Part shown: one piece after another, positions 1 through 6,719 of the stretch
Layout: each line of letters opens with the position of its first letter
Position numbering within the stretch: the stretch's first letter is position 1
Notes under the pieces: generated by a model
What the model was told of the DNA's origin: nothing
What the model saw: only the letters and a program-made list of their open reading frames with translations
Databases searched by the model: none
Made by a program: the position numbers and the translations under genes
From: Chloroflexia bacterium
GTDB taxonomy: Bacteria > Chloroflexota > Chloroflexia > Thermomicrobiales > JALYUS01
Length of the DNA stretch: 13,570 bases
Assembly: GCA_025928215.1 (NCBI GenBank)
Contig: JAICJW010000074.1
Location: forward strand, 1-13,570
Direction: 5' to 3'

Positions 1-1
1 C

Positions 2-1462
2 CCCGCGCTGCTCTTCGAGGCGGCGTACAATCTCTCGTGGCCGCGCCTCCGCGCGGAAATTCGCCCAATCACCGCGCTCGCCATCCCCGGTGTCATCGCG
101 GGAACCTTCATTGTCGGCGCGATTGTCCATCTCGCCGGCCTGCGCTGGCCGGTCGCCCTCCTTTTCGGCGCACTGATCTCGGCGACTGACCCGGTATCGG
201 TACTCGCGACCTTTCGGCGCATCGGCGCGAATCGCCGCCTCGCGATCATCGTCGAGGGCGAAAGCCTCTTCAACGACGGTACCGCGCTCGTCGTCTTCAA
301 ACTCGTCCTCGCCGTCGTCATCGCCGGTGGCGTGACCGCTTCGACGACGATCCTCGCCTTCATCGCCTCCATCGCGGGGGGCGTGGCGGTCGGTCTCATC
401 GTCGGCTACCTCGGCGCGCTGGTGTTGCGACAGATTGATGACTACCTCGTCGAGATCACCATTACCTTGCTCATGGCATACGGCACATTCATCGCCTGCG
501 AGCAGCTCTCGCTGACAATCGGTGGGAGCGAGATCGGCGCATCGCCGGTGATCGCGGTCGTCGTCCTTGGCCTCATCACCGGCAACTATGCGTCCCGATC
601 GAGCATGTCCGCGCGCACGCGTCTCTCGATGTATGACACGTGGGAGTTGATCGCCTACTTCGCCAACTCGCTCATCTTTATCCTGATCGGCCTCCAGGTC
701 CATACGGCGTCTCTGATGCGCGCGGACATTCCTCTGATGCTCGCGGCGGTCGTTGGCATCCTCGTCAGCCGGGCGATTGTCGTCTACGGCGTCGGGCTGT
801 ACACGAACTGGCGCAATCCGCCCGCCGATCGTCTCCCGCTCCGTTTCCAGCACGTCATTCTCTGGGGTGGGCTGCGCGGAGCAATCGCGCTCGCCGCCGC
901 CCTCAGCATCCCCGCCGACGCCGTACCGGAACGCCCGACAATCATCCTCCTGACCTTCGGCATCGTCGTTTTTACGCTCCTCGCGCAAGGATTGACGATC
1001 CGGCCCCTCGTCGCGCGGCTTGGCCTGAGCGGCACCGACAATTCCGCGCATCTCCTCGCCTTCGAGCGGTTGCAGGGGCAACTCGTCGCGACGCAAGCGG
1101 CCCGACGCGCGCTCAACACCCTCTCAGAGGGGGGTGAGATCGCCCCCGATATCTATGCACAACTCTCCCACACGTACGAGGAACGCGGGGGCCGGCTACG
1201 CGACGAACTGGCGGGGCTGAACGTCTCGGCAGAGGCGATCCGCGCCGAGCAGATGATCGTCGCACGGCGCAAGGCGTTGCAGGCGGAGAAAGATGCGCTG
1301 CTCACGCTGCGCAACCGGGGCACCATCACCAACTCGGTCTACCGGGCGCTGAACGCCGACATTAATCAACTCCTTCTCCGGCTGGAAGAAGAACCGGATG
1401 TGGAGACCGAAGAGGAGCAGTTCAAGGATCCTCCCGGCCCGCATCCCGACGGTGCGCGATGA
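2..1462 (+). CDS. CPA1-family Na+/H+ antiporter, N-terminus missing at left edge
   Basis: This is an integral membrane protein that exchanges Na+ (or K+) for H+ across the inner membrane, for pH and salt homeostasis. The frame is open from base 2, so the gene starts outside the window; 486 residues are visible and roughly the first 50-70 are missing compared with the family. Visible hallmarks, numbered in the fragment: ATDPV at 61-65 and EGESLFNDG at 85-93, whose Asn-Asp pair belongs to the cation-binding site of electroneutral CPA1 exchangers, and WGGLRGAIALA near 288-298 in a late membrane helix. Membrane helices continue to about residue 340. A hydrophilic, charged, helical tail of ~140 residues follows, as in many bacterial NhaP-like proteins, and ends in an acidic, proline-rich stretch. 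A GTG at 332 is internal and is not the start. A strong hairpin follows the stop codon. The family is secure; the ion preference is not. Confidence 0.93.
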   Translation, partial: PALLFEAAYNLSWPRLRAEIRPITALAIPGVIAGTFIVGAIVHLAGLRWPVALLFGALISATDPVSVLATFRRIGANRRLAIIVEGESLFNDGTALVVFKLVLAVVIAGGVTASTTILAFIASIAGGVAVGLIVGYLGALVLRQIDDYLVEITITLLMAYGTFIACEQLSLTIGGSEIGASPVIAVVVLGLITGNYASRSSMSARTRLSMYDTWELIAYFANSLIFILIGLQVHTASLMRADIPLMLAAVVGILVSRAIVVYGVGLYTNWRNPPADRLPLRFQHVILWGGLRGAIALAAALSIPADAVPERPTIILLTFGIVVFTLLAQGLTIRPLVARLGLSGTDNSAHLLAFERLQGQLVATQAARRALNTLSEGGEIAPDIYAQLSHTYEERGGRLRDELAGLNVSAEAIRAEQMIVARRKALQAEKDALLTLRNRGTITNSVYRALNADINQLLLRLEEEPDVETEEEQFKDPPGPHPDGAR

Positions 1463-1478
1463 CGTGCGCGTCGTTTGA

Positions 1479-1520
1479 AAAGAGGCCGGGGCCAAGCCGC
1501 TTCTTGCGGTCAGCCTCTTT
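1479..1520 (+). terminator. Hairpin after antiporter gene, terminator-like
   Basis: Eight-base perfect inverted repeat AAAGAGGC (1479-1486) and GCCTCTTT (1513-1520). It encloses a smaller hairpin, CCGC (1497-1500), loop TTCTT, GCGG (1506-1509). It lies 17 bases after the antiporter stop. The stem starts with A residues and ends with three T residues, so it could stop transcription, although there is no long T tract. It also argues that the next gene has its own promoter downstream. Confidence 0.5.
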
Positions 1521-1574
1521 GAGGAGGGAGAAGTCTCGACCTTGCCTCCCCGATCTGTTGCCCCGGTCATGCGG

Positions 1575-1580
1575 TATACT
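1575..1580 (+). promoter_or_regulatory. Possible -10 element for the LuxR regulator gene
   Basis: TATACT at 1575-1580 is close to the -10 consensus and lies between the antiporter hairpin and the proposed GTG start at 1597. No convincing -35 lies 16-18 bases upstream. Transcription would begin near 1587, which gives a leader of only ~10 bases and no Shine-Dalgarno sequence, that is, a nearly leaderless message. Confidence 0.35.
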
Positions 1581-1596
1581 TAGTGCAATCATCGCC

Positions 1597-4590
1597 GTGC
1601 CGCTTGCCGTCCCGTACCGCCGTCAGCCCGCTCGGAGGTGTGCCGTCGCTGCACCTGCTGACTTTCCTGCCGCCGGTGATCGTCCCGCGCCGCTGCTCGT
1701 CGGGCGCGATCGGGAACACGCGCTCTTGGGCCAGCATCTCGATGCCGCGCGGGCGGGGCGGGGCAGTCTCGTGCTCATCGGCGGGGCAGCCGGGACAGGG
1801 AAGACGACGCTCGCCGAGGCGCTCACCGTCGAGGCAACCTCGCGGGATGCGCTCGTCCTCGTCGGGCGCTGCTACGACCTGATGGAGACGCCACCCTACG
1901 GCCCCTGGATCGAACTCTTCGCGCGCTACCACCCGACCGACAGTGACCCGCTATTGCCGGACGCCGTCGCCCGGCGCGGCGCCGGTGGCGCCGGCACCGG
2001 TCAGGCAGCGCGCGTCCCGCAGGTGGAGGAATTTTTCACCGCCCTCGCAGCGCGACGCCCCGTCGTCCTGCTGCTCGACGACCTCCAGTGGGCGGACCCG
2101 GCCAGCCTTGACCTGCTCCGCTTCCTCAGCCACTCGGTAGCGGCGTTGCCCCTGCTCATCCTCGCCACCTATCGAGATGATGAACTGACGCGCCGTCATC
2201 CGCTGCACCTGCTCCTACCACTGCTCGAACGGGAGGCGCACGCCGTGCGCCTCCCGTTGCGCCCGCTCGCCGAGGAGGCGATTTACACACTCGTCGCCAC
2301 GCGCTATGCGCTCTCGGGGGCGGACAGCACGAGGCTCGTCGGGTATCTCATCGCGCGTGCCGAAGGAAATGCCTTTTTCATGACGCAAGTTTTGCGGGCG
2401 CTTGAGGAGGAAGGGGTGCTGCGGCAGATCGAGGGGCGATGGGTGATCGGCGATGTGGCGAGCGCGCACGTCCCCGTCATGTTGCGGCAGGTGATTGACG
2501 GACGAGTCGCGCGCCTCACCGAGGAAGCGCAGGAGGCGCTGGCGGTGGCGGCGGTGATCGGGCAGGAGGCGCCGCTCACCGCCTGGGCAATGGTGAGCGG
2601 GATGGACGAGGAGACGCTGACGGAGATCATCGAGCAGGCGGCGACTTCCCGGCTGATGGAGGAAACGGCGGACGGAACGAGCGCGCGCTTCGTCCACGCC
2701 TTGATCCGCGAGGCGCTCTATGAGGGCATCCTCCCCTCGCGGCGGCGACGGCTGCACCGGGCGGCGGGGGAAGCGGTGGCGGCGCTGCCCGACCCGGACG
2801 CCGATGCGGTCGCGTACCACTTCCGAGTGATCGGCGATGCGCGTGCTGCCGCCTGGCTGGTGAAAGCGGGGGAGCGTGCGCGGGAGGCCCAAGCGATCGT
2901 CACTGCCGTGGAACGAATGAAGGCAGCGGTGGCGCTGCTCGACAGGCCGGAACACGCGGCGCTGGCGGGCAACCTCGCGTTGCAAATCGGCTACCTGCTG
3001 CGGCAATCGGACCGGCCCCAGGCGATCCGGTATTTCGAGACGGCGATCCAACGGGCAGAGGAGGCGAACGACCCGGTGATGGCGGGAGTGGCGCGCTGCC
3101 ATCTCGGCTATCTCTTCCGCTATGAGAATCGGCCCGACCGCGCACACGCGGCATTGCGGGCGGGGATCGCGGCGCTAGAGGCGCTGCCGCCCGATGCGTG
3201 GGAGCGCTCTGCCATTCCAAAGGGGGGCGTGACCGTCGCCTCGCTCGCCGACGCTCGCGCCCTGCTCGCGTGGCTCCTCGCCAGCGCCGGTGCACATGAT
3301 GAGGCGTTGAGTTTGCTCGGCCTGACGCTCGATGCCGCCGACGCCGCGCTCGACACGCTCAGTTACCACGCGCTCCTCGCCGTCTTCCAGACGGCCAGCG
3401 CCTGCGGTCGCCCGGACGTAGCGAAGCGGGCGCACGAACGACTCCGGCAGGACCTGCAGTCGCTGGAGGATGCGCGCGTGCTCGGCCATACGCTCACGAG
3501 TTTCCTTCTCATCACGGTGCTGCCCTACTATGCGGACGATCTCGCCTATCGCGAGGAGATCGCGGGAGCGGCGGAGCAGGCGTGGGCGCGGGCGCAGACA
3601 CTCCATCTCGGCGCATCGTTGCCGGAACGCGTCCTCCGCTTTCCGCTGGATTTCATCGAGGGGGCGTGGGATGCGGTGCGGACAGCCCTGCCGATCGCGC
3701 AGCGGTACGGGGGTGGGACGAAGCGGCGCTGCGAGATGACGCTCGCCATGATCGCCCGGTTGCAGGGGAGGCCGGACGAGGCTTGGCGGCACATTCGAGA
3801 CTGGTTGCCGACTGCCCCCGCAGTCGAGCCGGGGACATACAGTCTTCTCGATGGCCTCTGGCTGCTCCACCTCGGCGGGTTGCTGGCGCTCGACGCGGGT
3901 GATCTCGCTGCGGCGCGGCAATGGGCGGAGGCATACGACCGCTGGCTGGCATGGTCGGGCGCGGTGCAGGGTCGCTCCGAAGGGCGGGCGCTCTGGGCGC
4001 ACTACTACCGTCAAGGTGGCGATGTCGAATCTGCCCGCGTTCATGCGGAACGCGCCCTCGCCCATGCCACCAATCCACGCCAGCCGCTCGCCCTCCTCGC
4101 CGCTCATCGGCTGCTGGGGGAACTCCACACCGAGATGGGGGAGCACGAGGCTGCCACCGCGCATCTTGCGGCCGCGCTCGCCCTCGCCGATGCCTGCGCC
4201 GCCCCCTATGAGCGGGCGCTGGCCCTGCTCGCTCTCGCCGCACTCCGCGCCGCACGGGGGAGCATCGAAGAAGCGCGCGACCCGCTCGGTGAGGCGCACG
4301 CCACCTTCAAGCGCCTGAATGCGCTGCCCGCCCTCACCCGCGCCGACGCCCTCGCCGCCCGCCTCGATGCGCTGGCGCACCGACCACCCGTCTACCCCGC
4401 ACATCTCTCCGCGCGGGAGGTGGAGGTGCTGCGCCTGCTCGCGGTGGGCAGGACGAACCGCGAGATCGCCGATGCCCTCTTCCTCTCGGAGAACACCGTG
4501 CGCGTCCATGTGCGCAACATCATGACGAAGACGGACACGGAGAACCGCACCGCCGCCGCCGCCTTCGCCCGCGATCACCGTCTCGCTTGA
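1597..4590 (+). CDS. Large ATP-binding transcriptional regulator, AAA ATPase-TPR-LuxR HTH
   Basis: Cytoplasmic LAL/MalT-like signal-integrating regulator, 997 residues from the chosen start. Domains in order: an ATPase module that opens with LLVGRDRE near residue 33, Walker A GGAAGTGKTT at ~62-71 and Walker B VVLLLDDLQW at ~156-165; a long Ala/Leu-rich helical region with TPR-like repeats (~400-920); and a C-terminal LuxR helix-turn-helix (~937-997, LSAREVEVLRLLAVGRTNRE then SENTVRVHVRNI). By family analogy, the ATPase and repeats sense a ligand or partner and the HTH binds DNA, usually as an activator. The frame stays open back to an ATG at 1459 that overlaps the antiporter stop, but the extra 46 residues look non-protein-like and cross the terminator hairpin. 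GTG 1597, just after a -10-like sequence, is the better start although it has no ribosome binding site. The three small genes that follow are plausible targets. The start is uncertain; the family is secure. Confidence 0.92.
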   Translation: MPLAVPYRRQPARRCAVAAPADFPAAGDRPAPLLVGRDREHALLGQHLDAARAGRGSLVLIGGAAGTGKTTLAEALTVEATSRDALVLVGRCYDLMETPPYGPWIELFARYHPTDSDPLLPDAVARRGAGGAGTGQAARVPQVEEFFTALAARRPVVLLLDDLQWADPASLDLLRFLSHSVAALPLLILATYRDDELTRRHPLHLLLPLLEREAHAVRLPLRPLAEEAIYTLVATRYALSGADSTRLVGYLIARAEGNAFFMTQVLRALEEEGVLRQIEGRWVIGDVASAHVPVMLRQVIDGRVARLTEEAQEALAVAAVIGQEAPLTAWAMVSGMDEETLTEIIEQAATSRLMEETADGTSARFVHALIREALYEGILPSRRRRLHRAAGEAVAALPDPDADAVAYHFRVIGDARAAAWLVKAGERAREAQAIVTAVERMKAAVALLDRPEHAALAGNLALQIGYLLRQSDRPQAIRYFETAIQRAEEANDPVMAGVARCHLGYLFRYENRPDRAHAALRAGIAALEALPPDAWERSAIPKGGVTVASLADARALLAWLLASAGAHDEALSLLGLTLDAADAALDTLSYHALLAVFQTASACGRPDVAKRAHERLRQDLQSLEDARVLGHTLTSFLLITVLPYYADDLAYREEIAGAAEQAWARAQTLHLGASLPERVLRFPLDFIEGAWDAVRTALPIAQRYGGGTKRRCEMTLAMIARLQGRPDEAWRHIRDWLPTAPAVEPGTYSLLDGLWLLHLGGLLALDAGDLAAARQWAEAYDRWLAWSGAVQGRSEGRALWAHYYRQGGDVESARVHAERALAHATNPRQPLALLAAHRLLGELHTEMGEHEAATAHLAAALALADACAAPYERALALLALAALRAARGSIEEARDPLGEAHATFKRLNALPALTRADALAARLDALAHRPPVYPAHLSAREVEVLRLLAVGRTNREIADALFLSENTVRVHVRNIMTKTDTENRTAAAAFARDHRLA

Positions 4591-4647
4591 CTCCCACACC
4601 GCTACTACAAAAGGACTAGTCGGCCCGCCGGCCCCCGTCGCGGCGAT

Positions 4648-4691
4648 TACCTCATTTGGTAGATGTTGCTGCGTCTCCCGCTCCCTATGCT
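4648..4691 (+). promoter_or_regulatory. Possible activator-dependent promoter of the small-gene cluster
   Basis: Inverted repeat TACC-N6-GGTA at 4648-4661, followed by a -10-like TATGCT at 4686-4691. The only -35-like sequence, TTGCTG at 4666-4671, has a poor 14-base spacing, as expected for a promoter that needs an activator. If transcription starts near 4698, the repeat is centred at about -43, the usual class II position for LuxR-type activators. An 8-base palindrome GACTAGTC lies further upstream at 4614-4621. The identity of the binding protein is inference. Confidence 0.35.
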
Positions 4692-4701
4692 GAATCCATG
4701 A

Positions 4702-4718
4702 TGCATGAAGGACATGCA
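4702..4718. repeat. Inverted repeat TGCATG-N5-CATGCA
   Basis: Perfect 6-base arms (4702-4707 and 4713-4718) around AAGGA, between the inferred promoter and the start codon at 4752. It would lie at the beginning of the transcript, so it could be a second operator or a 5' leader hairpin. No function is known to me. Confidence 0.35.
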
Positions 4719-4751
4719 GACAGGAAACAGCAAGAAAGAGGGAGGTCAATC

Positions 4752-5075
4752 ATGACACGCCGCACTGTCACCGCCGTTCTCGGTCCGCTCCTCATCGGTC
4801 TCCTCGTCGCCCTCAACGCCCCGGCAGTCAGCGCCGACCCGCCGTGCATCCTCGATAACGCGGGGAACTGCGCGGCCGCTTCGGGACGCGACTTCACCAC
4901 CGAACAAATCGCGGCATTCGACTCCCTGAGCGCGACTGCTCCCGGTGTGACCGCGGCCAGCGGCGGTCAGGGAGAGGACGACGCGATCCGCACGGCGCTC
5001 GATATGGCGAACGCTGCCACCACCGCTCCGGTCGCCGCGTATCTCTCCAGCCCAGCCAGCGCACCTTCCGAGTGA
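4752..5075 (+). CDS. Small secreted protein with signal peptide and two cysteines
   Basis: Protein of 107 residues that I do not recognise. It begins MTRR, then a hydrophobic core (about residues 6-22) and a classic signal-peptidase I site Val-Ser-Ala before Asp29, so a mature product of ~79 residues should be exported. The mature part has Cys32 and Cys40, which could form a disulfide loop; the rest is acidic and rich in Ala, Ser and Thr, looks largely disordered, and ends in a Ser/Pro-rich tail. There is no lipobox. The ATG at 4752 is chosen because GGGAGGT precedes it by five bases; in-frame ATGs at 4698 and 4701 lack a ribosome binding site and would bury the signal peptide. It follows the LuxR regulator by 161 bases and has its own promoter-like region. 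It could be a signalling peptide, a cell-surface protein or a secreted effector; nothing in the sequence decides this. Confidence 0.75.
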   Translation: MTRRTVTAVLGPLLIGLLVALNAPAVSADPPCILDNAGNCAAASGRDFTTEQIAAFDSLSATAPGVTAASGGQGEDDAIRTALDMANAATTAPVAAYLSSPASAPSE

Positions 5076-5091
5076 ATGGCAATCTCATCCG

Positions 5092-5118
5092 CGAGCACGT
5101 GAGACAGTCCACTGCTCG
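5092..5118 (+). other. Hairpin between the secreted-protein gene and the next small gene
   Basis: CGAGCA (5092-5097) pairs with TGCTCG (5113-5118), and GTG (5099-5101) with CAC (5110-5112). This gives a nine-pair stem with one bulged base and an eight-base loop. There is no T tract after it, so it is more likely an mRNA-stabilising or attenuating structure than an intrinsic terminator. Confidence 0.35.
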
Positions 5119-5163
5119 TCTCCCTAACGAAGCCACGCGATAGCGAGAGAAAGGAATGACCAA

Positions 5164-5352
5164 ATGTACGACGCGAGAGATTTTCAGGTGCGGTACGACG
5201 ATCACAAGCGGCAGATGGCCTGGGTGAACGACGAGGGGTGGAAGTTCGACCCGCCGCAGGCGCGCAAGCGGGTTCGGGAGAAGATGGCGCGGGTATTGGT
5301 CTCGCTCGCCACTCGGCTTGCCCCGGCGATGAGACAGCCACACACAGCATAG
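5164..5352 (+). CDS. Small charged protein of unknown function (62 aa)
   Basis: An AAGGA ribosome binding site at 5151-5155 lies eight bases before the ATG, a good arrangement for a gene this small. The product has no signal peptide. Its first half is acidic/aromatic (YDARDFQVRYDDHKRQMAWV, then DEGWKFDPP). Its second half (about residues 33-52) is a basic, probably amphipathic helix with Arg/Lys followed by Leu/Val/Ala, which could bind nucleic acid, membrane or a partner protein. I do not recognise the family. It lies 88 bases after the secreted-protein gene on the same strand and 50 bases before another possible small gene with its own ribosome binding site, so the three are probably co-transcribed. 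The high Trp, Tyr and Asp content and the good ribosome binding site argue against a random ORF. Confidence 0.65.
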   Translation: MYDARDFQVRYDDHKRQMAWVNDEGWKFDPPQARKRVREKMARVLVSLATRLAPAMRQPHTA

Positions 5353-5402
5353 CGACCGGCGAGGATGGATCGCAGGCAGGGGACGACGAAAGGAGCACAG
5401 GG

Positions 5403-5537
5403 ATGTTCGAGAACATGGCGGGTGCGGTGGGGGGCGCGATGCACGAGGATCGGCTAGCAACGGCAGCTTCACCCCCTTCATCCGGTTACGCAGCCGCTCC
5501 AACGGCACGCAGGGCGGCAATTGCATCGTCGGCATAG
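5403..5537 (+). CDS. Possible 44-aa ORF, 3' half antisense to the CoA-transferase gene
   Basis: The ATG is preceded by AAAGGAG (5389-5395) at a seven-base spacing, as strong a start signal as the gene before it has. The first ~22 residues (MFENMAGAVGG, then AMHEDRLATAA) look like a real protein start. The rest is low-complexity Ala/Ser/Pro and runs across the last 52 bases of the convergent CoA-transferase gene. This suggests either a true tiny gene overlapping tail to tail, or the 5' remnant of a longer gene that lost its own end where the CoA-transferase block was joined. No function can be assigned. Confidence 0.4.
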   Translation: MFENMAGAVGGAMHEDRLATAASPPSSGYAAAPTARRAAIASSA

Positions 5538-6688
5538 CCGAGTTCGCGCAGAATCGCGTCGGTATGCTCGCCGAGGAGTGGCGGCGGCAGCGTCACGTCA
5601 AGGTCCGTGCGTCGCAGATGGTAGGGCATACCGGGCACGGTGAGTTCACCAATCGTCGGATGCGCGACGGTGCGCGCCAGCCGTTCGTGCTGCACCTGCG
5701 GGTTGGCGAAGACCTCATCTATGGTGTAAATCGGGCCGCACGGCACATTCACCGAACCGAGCAGTTCGAGGAGCGCCGCCGTCGTCATCGTCGCGAATTT
5801 TTCCGTAATCATCGCGGTCACCTCTTCGTAGCGCGCGAGGCGATCCCGATTCGTGGCATAGCGCGGGTCGTTCGCCCGTTCCGGCCATCCCAGCACGCCG
5901 CAGAGGCGGCCCCAGAGCGCGTCATTACCGATGGCGAGGCAGATGAAACCGTCCGCCGTCGGATAGGTGTCATACGGGCAGATCGTCTGGTGCCGGTTGC
6001 CGACGCGCTTCGCGACAATGTTGTCCATAAAATAGTTGACGGTGTAGTAGACGAGCATCGAGGTTTGCGCGCCGAGCAGCGAGGCATCAATGAACTCACC
6101 ACCGCCGCCGTTCGCCTTCCGATAGAGCGCGGCGACGATGGCATATGCGGCGAACATCCCGGCGGTCATGTCCGCGATGGGGATGCCGACGCGCGTCGGT
6201 GGTCCGTCCTCCTGCCCGGTCAGGCTCATAATGCCGCTCATCCCTTGCAGGATCAGATCGTATGCCGTCCAGTTCCGCCCCGGCCCGGTTTGCCCGAAGC
6301 CGGAGATCGAGCAGTAAACGATCGCCGGCCGCCGCGCCGCGACCGCGTCATAATCAAAGCCGAGGCGGCCAATCGTGCCGGGGCTGAAGTTCTCGATCAC
6401 GACATCCGCCGTCTCGATCATCCTCCAGAGGACGGCCTTCCCTTCGGCGTGCTTGAGATCGAGGGCGATGGAGCGCTTATTCCGGTTGACGCTCAAATAG
6501 TAGTTCGCCTCGCCCTCGGAGAAGGGCGGACCCCAGGCGCGGGTGTCGTCTCCCTTCCCTGGCTGCTCGATCTTGAGCACTTCCGCCCCCATGTCCGCGA
6601 GCATCATCGTGCAGTACGGTCCCGTCATCACGCGCGTCAAATCCACGACCCGCACACCCGCCAGCGGCAACTTCGCTTCCAATCCCAT
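5486..6688 (-). CDS. CaiB/BaiF class III CoA-transferase
   Basis: Cytoplasmic enzyme moving CoA between carboxylic acids, usually a dimer of interlocked ring-shaped subunits. At 400 residues it has the standard family length. Visible family features: LAGVRVVDLTRVMTGPYCTM at 9-28, ADMGAEVLKIEQP at 31-43, NRNKRSIALDLK at 68-79, the GFGQTGPG loop at 130-137, and Asp173 in PIADMTAGMFAA, the position of the catalytic aspartate that forms the acyl-anhydride intermediate in this family. The substrate (formate/oxalate, carnitine, succinate, itaconate or other) cannot be told from sequence by eye. The Shine-Dalgarno GAGGGAGG touches the ATG at 6688 with no spacing, while TTG at 6682-6680 sits six bases away, so translation may begin at TTG and give 398 residues; an in-frame stop just upstream rules out a longer protein. 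It lies 31 bases after the glycosyltransferase gene on the same strand and may be co-transcribed with it. Confidence 0.93.
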   Translation of the reverse strand: MGLEAKLPLAGVRVVDLTRVMTGPYCTMMLADMGAEVLKIEQPGKGDDTRAWGPPFSEGEANYYLSVNRNKRSIALDLKHAEGKAVLWRMIETADVVIENFSPGTIGRLGFDYDAVAARRPAIVYCSISGFGQTGPGRNWTAYDLILQGMSGIMSLTGQEDGPPTRVGIPIADMTAGMFAAYAIVAALYRKANGGGGEFIDASLLGAQTSMLVYYTVNYFMDNIVAKRVGNRHQTICPYDTYPTADGFICLAIGNDALWGRLCGVLGWPERANDPRYATNRDRLARYEEVTAMITEKFATMTTAALLELLGSVNVPCGPIYTIDEVFANPQVQHERLARTVAHPTIGELTVPGMPYHLRRTDLDVTLPPPLLGEHTDAILRELGYADDAIAALRAVGAAA

Positions 6689-6719
6689 CCTCCCTCATGA
6701 CGAAAGTGAGTGAATCCCT

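Noticed and set aside
1542..1583. A 13-codon frame from TTG 1542 after a GAGGAGGGAG stretch, as a possible leader peptide for the regulator.
   Set aside because: It starts with TTG, lies upstream of the likely transcription start, and shows no attenuator-type structure before the regulator.
2215..3147. A 310-codon minus-strand open frame inside the regulator gene.
   Set aside because: It lies wholly within the ATPase/repeat region of the regulator and has the composition of a shadow frame.
3175..4749. A 524-codon open frame on the minus strand opposite the LuxR regulator.
   Set aside because: It is antisense to a clearly coding region, is rich in Arg/Gly/His/Gln without recognisable domains, and is the kind of long open frame that GC-rich codon use produces opposite real genes.
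5564..6700. A 378-codon plus-strand open frame opposite the CoA-transferase gene.
   Set aside because: The minus-strand frame carries complete family motifs and the catalytic aspartate; the plus-strand product is Arg/His/Glu-rich with no recognisable domain.
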